Assembly (NCBI GenBank): GCA_947382625.1
Contig: CANDAG010000040.1
Span: 1-33,305, forward strand
Reading direction: 5' to 3'
From: an uncultured Lachnospiraceae bacterium
Lineage (GTDB): Bacteria; Bacillota; Clostridia; Lachnospirales; Lachnospiraceae
DNA: 33,305 nt
Within the stretch, counting starts at the first letter, position 1. Every line of letters begins with the position of its first letter. The notes under the pieces were generated by a model. It had not been told where the DNA came from. It worked only from the letters and a program-made list of their open reading frames with translations, and searched no databases. This document shows positions 1 to 8,428 of this stretch, piece after piece. The translations under genes were made by a program, and so were the position numbers.

Positions 1-180
1 CTTCTCTTCTTGAATTTTCAGGGTCGCATTGCTGTTTAGTTGTCAAGGTGCTTTTTGGTTGCATCTGTGTTGTTCAAATGCAACTCTGACATATTACCAC
101 GACTTTCCAACCGCGTCAAGACATTTTTTAAAAATTTTTTACATTTTTTTCAGCTGTCCATCAGCCTTCCATGCCGTGGG
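1..180 (-). other. Leader-like region, probably of a leftward rRNA operon (gene itself off the window)
   Basis: No convincing protein is encoded here. Read on the minus strand, the stretch around bases 30-55 contains GCACCTTGACAACTAAAC, which resembles the leader/spacer sequence that precedes 16S or 23S rRNA in many Clostridia, and it lies downstream of a strong minus-strand promoter at 186-215. I infer the end of a leftward rRNA operon leader, but no rRNA sequence is inside the window, so this rests on resemblance from memory only. Confidence 0.35.
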
Positions 181-185
181 TTTAT

Positions 186-215
186 ATAATAACATCATTT
201 TCATTTTTTTGTCAA
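186..215 (-). promoter_or_regulatory. SigA-type promoter reading left
   Basis: On the minus strand TTGACA (210-215) is followed after 18 bp by TATTAT (186-191), or after 17 bp by TTATTA. The AT-rich spacer and the perfect -35 suggest strong transcription toward the left edge of the window. Confidence 0.6.
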
Positions 216-251
216 CACTAAAAATAAAAAAATTAAAATTAAAAGATAACA

Positions 252-280
252 TTGACAAATATCCTTTGCTTATGTATAAT
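252..280 (+). promoter_or_regulatory. Consensus SigA promoter of tRNA-Ser
   Basis: TTGACA at 252-257 and TATAAT at 275-280 with an exact 17-bp spacer: a full consensus promoter. Transcription should start near 287, about 45 bases before the mature tRNA. It is divergent from the leftward promoter at 186-215. Confidence 0.85.
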
Positions 281-331
281 AACACTTGCGTTTAACGCAT
301 ATAATATTGATAGCTTATAATTCAGAGTCAT

Positions 332-419
332 GGAGAAATACTCAAGAGGCTGAAGAGGCGCCCCTGCTAAGGGTGTAGGTCGTTCACGCGGCGCGAGGGT
401 TCAAATCCCTCTTTCTCCG
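332..419 (+). tRNA. tRNA-Ser (anticodon GCU)
   Basis: The cloverleaf closes with GGAGAAA (332-338) and TTTCTCC (412-418) plus discriminator G419. The anticodon loop TGCTAAG carries GCT, reading the AGC/AGU serine codons. The T arm contains GGTTCAAATCC and there is a long variable arm, as expected of a class II tRNA; the total is 88 nt. The 3' CCA is not encoded, so it needs the CCA-adding enzyme found at 21978-23324. Confidence 0.95.
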
Positions 420-436
420 TTTTGCTATCACCGATC

Positions 437-470
437 AAGAAGCATCGAAGAGATGCTTCTTTTTATTTTT
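437..470 (+). terminator. Intrinsic terminator of tRNA-Ser
   Basis: A 10-bp stem, AAGAAGCATC (437-446) with GATGCTTCTT (452-461), has a 5-nt loop and is followed by a T-rich run to 470. Confidence 0.85.
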
Positions 471-499
471 TGCTTTTCTATGAGATTACTATCTTCTTA

Positions 500-528
500 T
501 TGAAAAACCCCACTTCATTTGCTAAACT
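500..528 (+). promoter_or_regulatory. Possible promoter of pgi
   Basis: TTGAAA (500-505) is followed after 17 bp by TAAACT (523-528). This would give a leader of about 90 nt that includes the palindromic repeat at 544-581. The match to consensus is only moderate. Confidence 0.3.
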
Positions 529-543
529 TTACTTGACTGATGT

Positions 544-581
544 ATCAAACGCCGCCACGCTCCGCGAGTCGGCTTATTGAT
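544..581 (+). repeat. Palindromic intergenic repeat, copy A
   Basis: A 38-bp imperfect palindrome bounded by ATCAA and TTGAT. Inside are a stem GCCGCC/GTCGGC, an A-A pair, then CGC-TCC-GCG. It matches copy B (2044-2081, opposite orientation) at 34 of 38 positions, and its 31-bp core matches copy C (12767-12797). It lies just before pgi, probably in its 5' leader. Confidence 0.7.
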
Positions 582-622
582 TAAAAATCATGTTTTTAAT
601 AACAAAAGGAGAGTGCATCATT

Positions 623-1969
623 ATGAACAAAGTTACATTTGATTATTCCAAAGCAGCCTCTTTCATCCAGGAGCATGAAGTAGACTCCATGAAGAAGCTG
701 GCACTGGATGCCAAAAGCGTATTAGTTTCCAAGACAGGGGCAGGCAATGACTTCCTTGGCTGGATCGATCTGCCGGAAGATTATGACAAGGAAGAATTTG
801 CCCGGATCAAAAAGGCCGCAGCCAAGATCCAAAACGATTCCGAGGTCCTTCTGGTCATTGGCATCGGCGGTTCTTATCTTGGCGCAAGGGCAGCCATTGA
901 ATTTTTAAGGCACAGCTTTTACAACACAGTAAGCAAAGAAATAAGAAAGACGCCCGAAATTTATTTTGTTGGAAATTCCATTAGTTCTACCTATATTAAA
1001 CATCTGATGGATGTTATAGGCGAAAGAGATTTCTCCATCAACATGATCAGCAAGTCCGGCACCACCACAGAGCCCGCCATTGCCTTCCGCGTATTCAAGG
1101 GAATGCTGGAAAAGAAATACGGCAAGGAAGAAGCCGCCAGAAGAATCTACGCTACCACCGATAAGGCAAGGGGTTCTCTGAAAAACCTTGCCACGGAAGA
1201 AGGATATGAAAGCTTCGTTGTTCCTGACGATGTGGGCGGACGTTTCTCCGTGCTCACCGCAGTAGGTTTACTTCCTATCGCTGTCAGCGGCGCAGATATT
1301 GACAAATTGATGGAAGGCGCACAGGCCGGACGCAAAGCCGCCCTGGAAGCTCCTTTTGAAGATAATGATGCACTTAAGTATGCCGCTGTGCGGAATATCC
1401 TTTTAAGAAAAGGAAAAGCCATCGAAATCCTTGCCAATTATGAACCCAGTGTACATTATGTTTCTGAATGGTGGAAGCAGCTCTACGGCGAAAGCGAAGG
1501 CAAAGATCAAAAGGGAATATTCCCGGCAAGTGTTGACCTGACCACAGACCTGCATTCCATGGGACAGTTTATCCAGGACGGTTCCAGAAATCTGTTTGAA
1601 ACCGTGATCAATATTGAAACCAGCAGGGAAGAAATTCTCCTTGAAGAAGAACCTGTAGATCTGGACGGATTAAATTATCTGGCCGGAAAGAGCGTTGATT
1701 TTGTCAACAAGAGTGCAATGAACGGCACGATTCTTGCCCATACCGATGGCCAGGTTCCCAATTTAATGGTAACTGTGCCGGAAGTAAATGAGTATTATCT
1801 GGGCCAGCTCTTTTACTTCTTTGAGTTTGCCTGCGGCGTGAGCGGCTATCTTTTGGGTGTAAATCCCTTTAATCAGCCCGGAGTTGAAAGCTATAAGAAG
1901 AATATGTTTGCGCTTCTTGGCAAACCCGGTTACGAAGCCCAGAGAGAAGAGCTTCTGAAACGGCTGTAG
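623..1969 (+). CDS. pgi: Glucose-6-phosphate isomerase
   Basis: Interconverts glucose 6-phosphate and fructose 6-phosphate in the cytoplasm (glycolysis/gluconeogenesis). The 448-residue protein has the family hallmarks in order: the sugar-phosphate-binding SIS-like region with [11 protein letters not shown], then [11 protein letters not shown], the PGI signature around [17 protein letters not shown], the catalytic-region segment [16 protein letters not shown] and [12 protein letters not shown]. The length suits the shorter Firmicute/Thermotoga class. I chose ATG 623, not the upstream ATG at 590, because AAAAGGAG lies at 605-612 and the extra 11 residues do not resemble the family. It is monocistronic: terminators lie on both sides, and inverted copies of a palindromic repeat flank it. 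Confidence 0.97.
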   Translation: MNKVTFDYSKAASFIQEHEVDSMKKLALDAKSVLVSKTGAGNDFLGWIDLPEDYDKEEFARIKKAAAKIQNDSEVLLVIGIGGSYLGARAAIEFLRHSFYNTVSKEIRKTPEIYFVGNSISSTYIKHLMDVIGERDFSINMISKSGTTTEPAIAFRVFKGMLEKKYGKEEAARRIYATTDKARGSLKNLATEEGYESFVVPDDVGGRFSVLTAVGLLPIAVSGADIDKLMEGAQAGRKAALEAPFEDNDALKYAAVRNILLRKGKAIEILANYEPSVHYVSEWWKQLYGESEGKDQKGIFPASVDLTTDLHSMGQFIQDGSRNLFETVINIETSREEILLEEEPVDLDGLNYLAGKSVDFVNKSAMNGTILAHTDGQVPNLMVTVPEVNEYYLGQLFYFFEFACGVSGYLLGVNPFNQPGVESYKKNMFALLGKPGYEAQREELLKRL

Positions 1970-1996
1970 TCTCTGAAACCCAAATTTGATTCAAGC

Positions 1997-2045
1997 CCCC
2001 GGAAAGAGAGATCCCCGAAAAGATCTTCTTTCCGGGGATTTTTAT
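1997..2045 (+). terminator. Intrinsic terminator of pgi
   Basis: A 16-bp GC-rich stem with one bulged base (1997-2013 with 2022-2037, ends CCCCGGAAAG and CTTTCCGGGG) is followed by ATTTTTAT. The T run lies only on the plus-strand side, so it mainly serves pgi. Confidence 0.85.
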
Positions 2046-2081
2046 CAATAAGACGACTCGCGAAGCATGTCGGCGTTTGAT
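2044..2081 (-). repeat. Palindromic intergenic repeat, copy B
   Basis: On the minus strand this is the same 38-bp element as copy A, including the ATCAA and TTGAT ends, with 4 differences. It begins at the T tract of the pgi terminator and lies between the 3' ends of pgi and the oxidoreductase gene. Confidence 0.7.
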
Positions 2082-2119
2082 CTGCGGCGGCAGATCCTTC
2101 TGCCCTTTACGATTGCCCA

Positions 2120-3385
2120 TCAGGCATGACATTCCTTCATTAATTTTTCCTTCAGCTCATCCACATCTACCGTCTCCCCGGTCAGTCTTGACTGCTCTGC
2201 CGCATATGCCATGATATGGCTTTCAATAGAATTCTTGATGGCAGTTCTGCTCTCTGCGGAATCATTTTCAAAATTCCCGATAAAATCTTCCATCAGCAAC
2301 GCATCTCCGCCGCCATGTCCGGCTCTGGGCACTGCGGTACGGATCACTTTCTTTTCTACCGGATCAACGGCATTAGAGGAAAACTTCGTAATCTCTACTA
2401 TATTTCCATCATCCTCTGCCCGGATCTCTCCCTGTTCGCACATGATCTTCATGGTGCGGCATACCCTGTCGGTAAATCCGCTTAATGTAAAGCTGGCATG
2501 AACGCCGTTTTTAAACTCAATGATCGTTACCTGGTGGTCGCATACTGTATTGTCGCAGCGGTATACACATCTGCCGTAAGGGCCTGTCTTCAGCGCCTCC
2601 ATGATCCCCTCTTCTGTCTGATCCGGGGTCAGGACACTGGCCGGCCAAGAGCCCCGTACCGGCAGATAAGCACGGACAGCATTATAATGGCATTGCTCAG
2701 CCACCGCACAATCCAGACATCTGGCAGCACTTCCGGCAGGCGCATTCTCCTCCTTGAAATGCGAAAGGCTCCCAAAGGAAGAAACCTTTTTGGCCTCGCT
2801 TCCTGCAAACCACGCCAGAATATCCATATCATGACAGGACTTCTGTATGATGATAGGACTGCTGGTGTCGCTCCTTCTCCAGTTTCCGCGCACAAAAGAA
2901 TGGGCAATGTGATAATTTCCTACATTTTCATTGTGCTGGATGGCAACAATACGTCCCAGTTCTCCCGAATCCAGTATCCTTTTGATGGTACTGAAAAAAT
3001 CCGTATAGCGCAGCACATGACAAACCGTAATGCTTCTGCCCCGCTTTTCCGCTTCTTCACAAATGTGAAGACATTCCTTCGGATCCGGTGATATGGGTTT
3101 TTCCAGTAAAATGTCATACCCCTTCTCCAAAGCCGCCATGGCCTGCCGGAAATGATCTTTATCCATAGTGGAAATAATAACGGCATCGCAAAGCTTTTCT
3201 TCCCCGAAAAACGCCTCTGCGTCCGGATACTGCCGTTCCTCCTTTATGGAAAATTTTTCTGCGGCGATCTGTCTTCTCTTCTCATCCGGCTCCGCCACTG
3301 CCATGATTTCAATTCCTTTTTTGAAGCAGGCATACTCCGAATAGATCATTCCTCTCTGCCCTGCTCCAATTAATGCAAGCTTCAT
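2120..3385 (-). CDS. Gfo/Idh/MocA-family NAD(P)-dependent oxidoreductase
   Basis: Predicted to oxidise or reduce a sugar, inositol or related polyol; the substrate cannot be told from sequence. Of 421 residues, the N-terminal Rossmann fold starts at once with the dinucleotide loop GAGQRG (7-12), and the family motif EKP is at 95-97. The C-terminal alpha/beta domain has SCHDMDIL (183-190), where the His is the usual proton donor/acceptor region. An unusual cysteine group, CX2CX5C (223, 226, 232) and CX3CX4C (273, 277, 282), interrupts the second domain and could bind a metal. I chose ATG 3385 because GGAGG sits about 9 bases upstream; the longer reading frame adds 12 residues before the Rossmann strand. 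It follows trpA on the same strand with a gap of about 135 bases and no metabolic link to it. Confidence 0.85.
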   Translation of the reverse strand: MKLALIGAGQRGMIYSEYACFKKGIEIMAVAEPDEKRRQIAAEKFSIKEERQYPDAEAFFGEEKLCDAVIISTMDKDHFRQAMAALEKGYDILLEKPISPDPKECLHICEEAEKRGRSITVCHVLRYTDFFSTIKRILDSGELGRIVAIQHNENVGNYHIAHSFVRGNWRRSDTSSPIIIQKSCHDMDILAWFAGSEAKKVSSFGSLSHFKEENAPAGSAARCLDCAVAEQCHYNAVRAYLPVRGSWPASVLTPDQTEEGIMEALKTGPYGRCVYRCDNTVCDHQVTIIEFKNGVHASFTLSGFTDRVCRTMKIMCEQGEIRAEDDGNIVEITKFSSNAVDPVEKKVIRTAVPRAGHGGGDALLMEDFIGNFENDSAESRTAIKNSIESHIMAYAAEQSRLTGETVDVDELKEKLMKECHA

Positions 3386-3469
3386 TTCCTTTTCCTCCGA
3401 ATTTCTTTTGATTTTGTACAATGTTCCGGTTCCGATACATGATACCCTTATTTAATCATATTCCTTCGG

Positions 3470-3509
3470 AAAAGTCTATATCCAGGCACAGCACAACTGC
3501 ATTATAGAC
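3470..3509 (-). terminator. Possible weak terminator after trpA
   Basis: On the minus strand GTCTATA and TATAGAC (3503-3509 and 3474-3480) can pair around a 22-nt loop that holds a small CAG/CTG stem, followed by TTTT. The stem is AT-rich and the loop is long. The TATAAT at 3501-3506 (minus strand) may instead be a -10 box for the downstream oxidoreductase gene, but no good -35 was found. Confidence 0.3.
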
Positions 3510-3519
3510 AACTCCGCTG

Positions 3520-4287
3520 TTACAGTGCATCTTTCATTTTCTTTACGTATTCCCCTACCGGCTCTGCCGCCTCTCTTCCATATTTCTCCACCAGTCTGAC
3601 AATGGCCGAACCGACAATGGCGCCGTCCGAAACTGCGGCCATCCTTGCCGCCTGTTCGGGAGTTGAAATGCCAAAGCCGACCGCACAGGGAACTGAAGCG
3701 TTCTCCCGTACTACTCTGACCAGAGCCGAAAGATCGGTGGTGATCTCACTTCGGACGCCTGTCACACCCAGGCTGGAAACAATATAGATAAAGCCCCTGG
3801 CTTTACTGGCGATCATGGCGATCCGGTCCGCGGATGTAGGCGCTATGAGAGAAATAAGATCTACTTCATGCGCCAGACAGATTTCTTCAAATTCTCCCTT
3901 TTCCTCAAAGGGCAAATCCGGAAGGATCAATCCGTCTATCCCAATTTCCTCACAGGTGCCGATAAACCTTTCCGCACCATAGGAAAACACCACATTTGCA
4001 TAGGTCATAAACACCATGGGAATGGCTACATCCCTCCGAAGCTGCCTTACCATATCAAAAATTTTGTCAGTGGTAACGCCTCCTGTTAACGCCCGCAGAT
4101 TGGCCCCCTGTATTACAGGGCCTTCCGCCGTGGGATCGGAAAAGGGAATCCCCAACTCTATCAGGTCGGCTCCGTTTGCCGCCATGCTGCGGACAATCCT
4201 TTGGGTTGTCTCAAGATCTGGATCACCGCATGTAATAAAAGGTATAAAAGCTTTACCACCGGCAAAAGCCTGAGAAATTTTACTCAT
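3520..4287 (-). CDS. trpA: Tryptophan synthase alpha chain
   Basis: Cleaves indole-3-glycerol phosphate to indole and glyceraldehyde 3-phosphate, handing indole to TrpB through the alpha/beta tunnel. The 255-residue TIM barrel has FITCGDPD near residue 18 and [12 protein letters not shown] (41-52) with the catalytic Glu (44). The second catalytic acid, Asp60 in E. coli, aligns with Glu55 in PTAEGPVIQ, a conservative change. GFGIS near the C-terminus is the phosphate-binding region. I chose ATG 4287, supported by GGGGAGG just upstream; it overlaps the end of trpB by 8 bases, which suggests translational coupling. It is the last gene of the trp operon. Confidence 0.95.
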   Translation of the reverse strand: MSKISQAFAGGKAFIPFITCGDPDLETTQRIVRSMAANGADLIELGIPFSDPTAEGPVIQGANLRALTGGVTTDKIFDMVRQLRRDVAIPMVFMTYANVVFSYGAERFIGTCEEIGIDGLILPDLPFEEKGEFEEICLAHEVDLISLIAPTSADRIAMIASKARGFIYIVSSLGVTGVRSEITTDLSALVRVVRENASVPCAVGFGISTPEQAARMAAVSDGAIVGSAIVRLVEKYGREAAEPVGEYVKKMKDAL

Positions 4288-5470
4288 GGATATCCTCCCC
4301 TCTGTAACGGGCAATCGCGGCACAATCCTTATCGCCACGCCCCGAAATCGTAATCACTATGATCTTATCCTTCTCATATGCAGCCGCTATCTTCATTGCA
4401 TGGGCTACGGCATGAGCGCTCTCAATGGCCGGAATAATACCCTCCGTGCGGGAAAGATATTCAAAGGCCTTCACCGCCTCTTCGTCTGTGACCGGAACAT
4501 ACTCCGCCCTTCCCGTGTCGTGAAGCCATGCATGCTCCGGACCGATCCCCGGATAATCAAGTCCTGCGGAAATGGAGTAAACCGGCGCGATCTGCCCGTA
4601 ATCATCCTGACAGAAATAGGATTTCATTCCATGGAATATTCCCAACCGTCCGGTACTGATGGTTGCTGCCGTCTCAAAGGTATCGATTCCCCGTCCTGCC
4701 GCCTCACACCCGATCAGCTTCACGTTTTCTTCCTCTATAAAATGGTAAAAGGTGCCCATGGCGTTGCTGCCGCCGCCCACACAGGCCATCACCACATCCG
4801 GCAGACGGCCCTCCTTTTCCATCATCTGCTGCCTGATCTCCCGGGAGATCACCGCCTGAAAATCACGTACGATCGTGGGAAAAGGATGCGGTCCCATAAC
4901 GGAGCCAAGACAGTAATGGGTATCGTCGATCCGGCTGGTCCATTCCCGCATGGCCTCTGATACGGCATCCTTCAAGGTTGCAGTCCCGGTCTTTACAGAT
5001 ATGACATCTGCTCCCAAAAGCCGCATCCTGTAAACATTAAGAGCCTGACGCCTGGTATCCTCCTCCCCCATAAAAACCACACATTCCATGCCAAGCAGCG
5101 CTGCCGCAGTGGCGGTGGCAACCCCATGCTGTCCCGCCCCGGTCTCAGCGATCAGCCGGGTCTTCCCCATCTTCTTTGCAAGGAGAGCCTGACCCAAAAC
5201 ATTATTGATCTTGTGGGAACCAGTATGATTCAGATCCTCCCTTTTCAGATAGATTTTTGCACCTCCTAAATCCTTTGTCATCTTTGAGGCATAGTATAGC
5301 CGACTTGGCCGTCCTGCATATTCATTAAATAATGTTGTAAGCTCCCGGTTAAATTCCGGGTCCTCCTTATAAAAATTATAAGCATTTTCCAGCTCTATCA
5401 CGGCGTTCATAAGCGTCTCGGGAATATACTGCCCGCCGTGGACCCCGAAACGTCCCTTTGAATTTGTCAT
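4280..5470 (-). CDS. trpB: Tryptophan synthase beta chain
   Basis: PLP enzyme that condenses indole with serine to make tryptophan. The 396 residues match the usual TrpB1 length. HTGSHKINN (82-90) carries the PLP lysine (Lys87), ETGAGQHG (109-116) the catalytic Glu and the carboxylate-binding loop, and [10 protein letters not shown] the phosphate-binding loop. It begins with the typical [21 protein letters not shown] and AAGGAAGG lie before the ATG. It follows trpF by 26 bases and overlaps trpA, so it is in the middle of the T-box-controlled operon. Confidence 0.98.
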   Translation of the reverse strand: MTNSKGRFGVHGGQYIPETLMNAVIELENAYNFYKEDPEFNRELTTLFNEYAGRPSRLYYASKMTKDLGGAKIYLKREDLNHTGSHKINNVLGQALLAKKMGKTRLIAETGAGQHGVATATAAALLGMECVVFMGEEDTRRQALNVYRMRLLGADVISVKTGTATLKDAVSEAMREWTSRIDDTHYCLGSVMGPHPFPTIVRDFQAVISREIRQQMMEKEGRLPDVVMACVGGGSNAMGTFYHFIEEENVKLIGCEAAGRGIDTFETAATISTGRLGIFHGMKSYFCQDDYGQIAPVYSISAGLDYPGIGPEHAWLHDTGRAEYVPVTDEEAVKAFEYLSRTEGIIPAIESAHAVAHAMKIAAAYEKDKIIVITISGRGDKDCAAIARYRGEDIHE

Positions 5471-5496
5471 AATCCTTCCTTCTCCTGTTTTAATCT

Positions 5497-6099
5497 TCAG
5501 CTTTTACTGCGCACCATTTCTATAAACGCCTTCATCTTATCATAATCCTTCCGGCCATCCGTTTCCACCCCGGAGCTGACATCCACGCCATAGGGATGGA
5601 CGTCGGAAATCGCACGTATTACATTGTCCGGGTTTAACCCTCCCGCCAGAAAAAAGGGTCTGTTCATACCCTTAAGCAGCGACCAGTCAAAGGTCTCTCC
5701 TGTTCCCTGACCACTATCCAGCAACAGATAATCTGCAGGAAATGTACGGGCTTTTTCCACATCGGCAGAGGTCCTGATGACAAAAGCTTTAATCACAGGC
5801 CTGTCACACAGCTGCTTTAATCTCTTCACATAATCTTCATCCTCACAGCCATGAAGCTGGATCATCTGTACCGTTCCTTTCTCTAAAAGCCCGGCTACCT
5901 CCTTAATCGGCGCATCCACAAACACACCCACGCTTTGAATTTTTTCATCCAGCTTTGTTCTGAGCAGATCGGCATCCCTGGGAGAAATATAGCGGCGTCT
6001 TCCCTTTACAAATACGAATCCGATATAATCCGGCTTCAGCTCATTTACCCGGGAAATATCCTCTTCTGAACGCAGGCCGCAAATTTTGATCTTTGTCAC
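5497..6099 (-). CDS. trpF: Phosphoribosylanthranilate isomerase
   Basis: Converts N-(5-phosphoribosyl)anthranilate to the 1-deoxyribulose form (Amadori step). The 200-residue TIM barrel begins KIKICGLR, where Cys7 is the usual catalytic base; [15 protein letters not shown] contains the catalytic Asp; [12 protein letters not shown] and [10 protein letters not shown] are the phosphate-binding motifs. The start is GTG at 6099: AAGGAGG lies six bases upstream and the family normally begins right before KICG. A longer reading from ATG 6132 would overlap the trpC stop as ATGA but adds 11 basic residues without family support. Confidence 0.94.
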   Translation of the reverse strand: MTKIKICGLRSEEDISRVNELKPDYIGFVFVKGRRRYISPRDADLLRTKLDEKIQSVGVFVDAPIKEVAGLLEKGTVQMIQLHGCEDEDYVKRLKQLCDRPVIKAFVIRTSADVEKARTFPADYLLLDSGQGTGETFDWSLLKGMNRPFFLAGGLNPDNVIRAISDVHPYGVDVSSGVETDGRKDYDKMKAFIEMVRSKS

Positions 6100-6128
6100 A
6101 GCATTCCTCCTTCTTTGCTCCACTGTCT

Positions 6129-6938
6129 TCAACCCTGCACTTTCTGCACATGCCTCTGACCCTTCAATTCTTCCAACGCGGCCTTCTTATCCTTCGCCCG
6201 CATAAGAGCCTCTCCTACCAACACCGCATCCACCCGGGCCTTTTCCAGGGCTTCCACATCCGTCCTGCTGTGAATACCGCTTTCCGCCACAAAAAGAATA
6301 TTCTCAGGCACAAGGCTGCGCAGTCTTTTGCTGTTATTCACATCTACCGTAAAATTCTTCAGATTCCGGTTATTCACTCCAATGATATGGGCACCTGCTT
6401 CTACGGCATCCATAATTTCATTCTCATCATGGGCTTCCACCAACGCAGATAGTCCCAGCTCACGGCTGATCGCAAGATATTCACCCAGTTCCTCCCGGGA
6501 CAACAGAGAGCAGATCAGCAGAACAGCACTTGTCCCCAACAGCTTTGCCTCATAGATCATATATTCATCTACTGTAAAATCCTTTCGAAGGCAGGGGATG
6601 GACACCTCCGCCGTAATCTCCTTTAAATATTCATCTTTTCCAAGAAACCATTTGGGCTCCGTAAGCACGGAAATACATGCCGCACCCGCCGCCTCATATT
6701 CCTTTGCTATGGAAAGATACGGAAATTCTTCCGCAATAAGCCCCTTAGAAGGGGAGGCTTTTTTACACTCACAGATGAAGCTCATCCCATCCACCGCCAG
6801 AGCCTTCTCAAACGGAAAGCCTGTATGGCAGTTTTTTTCCAAAGCCATCTGTCTCAGTTCGTTCAGAGAACGGATTTCCTTTGCTTTCGCTACTCTTTCC
6901 CTGGCATATTCCGCTATTGTATTCAAAATCGCCGCCAT
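6129..6938 (-). CDS. trpC: Indole-3-glycerol phosphate synthase
   Basis: Closes the pyrrole ring of indole-3-glycerol phosphate, the substrate of TrpA. The 269-residue TIM barrel has ECKKASPSKG (57-66) with the catalytic Glu and Lys, CLRKDF for the second catalytic lysine, IIGVNNRNL and VAESGIHS for later active-site and phosphate-binding strands. It is a single-function enzyme, not fused to trpF as in enteric bacteria. It starts two bases after the trpD stop, preceded by GGAGAG inside the trpD end. Confidence 0.97.
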   Translation of the reverse strand: MAAILNTIAEYARERVAKAKEIRSLNELRQMALEKNCHTGFPFEKALAVDGMSFICECKKASPSKGLIAEEFPYLSIAKEYEAAGAACISVLTEPKWFLGKDEYLKEITAEVSIPCLRKDFTVDEYMIYEAKLLGTSAVLLICSLLSREELGEYLAISRELGLSALVEAHDENEIMDAVEAGAHIIGVNNRNLKNFTVDVNNSKRLRSLVPENILFVAESGIHSRTDVEALEKARVDAVLVGEALMRAKDKKAALEELKGQRHVQKVQG

Positions 6939-6940
6939 AG

Positions 6941-7957
6941 TTATACGTTGCTCTCCTTCCGAAATGTCTCTAACGCTTCAAATGCTTTTCCTGAATCAAT
7001 CAGCTCTCCGGCTAACGCCACCCCTTCAGCCATAGAGCCTGCCTTATCCGCAATATAAAGAGCCGCACCGGCATTTAAAAGCACCGCATTTCTCTTAGGT
7101 CCCTTTTCTCCCTTTAATATAGAAACTGTGATCGCTGCATTTTCCGCTGGCGTTCCACCCACCAGCTCCTCCTTCCTGCATCTTTCCAGTCCGAAATCCT
7201 CCGGGGAAACAGTGTAAGTGTTGTATTTTCCCTGACGAAATTCGCAGATAAGCGTAGGTGCACTGGCTGAAATCTCATCCATTTTATCCATACCATAAAC
7301 TACCATACCGTTTTTCACCCCCAGACTGGTAAGCACCTTCGCAAGGGGCTCCACCAGGGATTCATCATAGACTCCAAGAAGCTGCCTTTCCGGAGATGCA
7401 GGGTTGGTAAGAGGCCCCAAAATATTGAATACCGTACGGATCCCCAGTTCCTTCCTGATAGAACCAACATATTTCATGGAGGTGTGATATTTCTGGGCAA
7501 AGAAAAAACAAATGCCGGCCCTCTTCAGCAGCTCCACACATTTTTCGGGAGACTGGTCTATATTGACTCCCAGAGCCTCAAGGCAATCCGCGGTTCCGCA
7601 TTTGGAGGAAGCCGCCCGGTTGCCATGCTTGGCCACTTTAACGCCGCCGGCTGCCGCCACCAGCGCCGAGGTTGTGGAAATATTAAAGCTCTGCGCACCA
7701 TCTCCCCCGGTTCCCACAATTTCGAGAACCTCCATATCGTGAGGCACCTTTATAGCATGATCCCGCATAGCGGCAGCACAACCTGCGATCCCCTGAATCG
7801 TTTCCGCCTTTGTGCTCTTGGTGGAGAGCGCTGCCAGAAAAGCGGCGTTCTGTGTAGGAGTGGTTTCGCCGCTCATAATTTCGTTGATCACAGCATAAGC
7901 CTCATCGTAAGTCAGGTCCTGTTTGTCTACAATTTTGACGATTGCTTCTTTTATCAT
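6941..7957 (-). CDS. trpD: Anthranilate phosphoribosyltransferase
   Basis: Transfers the phosphoribosyl group of PRPP to anthranilate. The 338 residues show the class's GTGGDG (82-87) pyrophosphate loop, [23 protein letters not shown] and [11 protein letters not shown]. It is the first coding gene of the operon; GGAGAGG precedes its ATG, and the T-box leader ends only about 70 bases upstream. There is no trpE or trpG between leader and gene, so anthranilate must come from genes elsewhere or from outside the cell. Confidence 0.97.
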   Translation of the reverse strand: MIKEAIVKIVDKQDLTYDEAYAVINEIMSGETTPTQNAAFLAALSTKSTKAETIQGIAGCAAAMRDHAIKVPHDMEVLEIVGTGGDGAQSFNISTTSALVAAAGGVKVAKHGNRAASSKCGTADCLEALGVNIDQSPEKCVELLKRAGICFFFAQKYHTSMKYVGSIRKELGIRTVFNILGPLTNPASPERQLLGVYDESLVEPLAKVLTSLGVKNGMVVYGMDKMDEISASAPTLICEFRQGKYNTYTVSPEDFGLERCRKEELVGGTPAENAAITVSILKGEKGPKRNAVLLNAGAALYIADKAGSMAEGVALAGELIDSGKAFEALETFRKESNV

Positions 7958-8027
7958 CTCTCTATCCTCTCCTTTATGTGTTTAAAATCAATTAACTGTT
8001 CATTTACACTTACACGGGTCTGCGCAT

Positions 8028-8319
8028 AAAAAAAGTCCCTGACAGAAAAATCTGTCAAGGACGAATAATAGCTTTATCCGCGGTGCCACCTTGATTTACA
8101 GCCTGCGCTGTACACTTAACGAGATACCTGCATATCCCCGGCAACTGACGTATGCCCTACGTTGCAGGATACTTGGCAGAACTTATGATCTGCCTTTCAC
8201 TGCACCCTCAGCGGTCCATTTGATGACTTGTTTTCCACCCGTTCTCAGCAATCCGGGCTCTCTGTGGGAGCATCATCACCTTTATCTCCGCCTCAACGGT
8301 TTAGATGATATAAATAATT
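8028..8319 (-). promoter_or_regulatory. T-box riboswitch, tryptophan-specific, controlling the trp operon
   Basis: Minus-strand leader RNA. A stem I with AGAGAGCC and GCUGAGA-type distal motifs is followed by the specifier region AAAUGGACCGCUGAG, whose UGG (8218-8216) is the Trp codon. The T-box bulge sequence AAGGUGGCACCGCGG ends near 8078. UCAAGG can pair with CCUUGA to make the antiterminator; the alternative is an 11-bp terminator (8035-8045 with 8052-8062) followed by seven Us (8028-8034). Uncharged tRNA-Trp is therefore expected to allow transcription into trpD. Confidence 0.95.
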
Positions 8320-8325
8320 TTTAAC

Positions 8326-8354
8326 ATCATACCCCCTGAAAAAAGAATTGTCAA
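8326..8354 (-). promoter_or_regulatory. Promoter of the trp operon
   Basis: On the minus strand TTGACA (8349-8354), 17 bp, TATGAT (8326-8331). The start near 8319 fits the 5' end of the T-box leader. Confidence 0.85.
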
Positions 8355-8385
8355 TTAATATCTGTTCAAACCCCGATTTTTTTTA

Positions 8386-8391
8386 TATAAT
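8386..8391 (+). promoter_or_regulatory. -10 box of the dehydrogenase/SAH-recycling transcript
   Basis: TATAAT preceded by a run of Ts; the best -35 at 17-bp spacing is the weak TGTTCA (8363-8368). The promoter is divergent from, and close to, the trp promoter. Confidence 0.5.
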
Positions 8392-8428
8392 GATAAAAGA
8401 TTGTACGATATTTTTAAGGAGGAATCTG

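Noticed and set aside
29-295. Open frame of 88 residues
   Set aside because: It lies in AT-rich leader/promoter sequence, crosses both strong promoters and has no recognisable family or ribosome site.
1869-2132. Minus-strand open frame across the pgi terminator
   Set aside because: It runs through the terminator stem and the palindromic repeat and has no family match.
6100-6132. ATG 6132 as the trpF start, overlapping the trpC stop as ATGA
   Set aside because: GTG 6099 has AAGGAGG at the right distance and begins exactly where TrpF proteins begin; the extra 11 residues have no family match.
8091-8324. Plus-strand open frames across the Trp leader
   Set aside because: They are antisense to a clear T-box leader with promoter, specifier and terminator.
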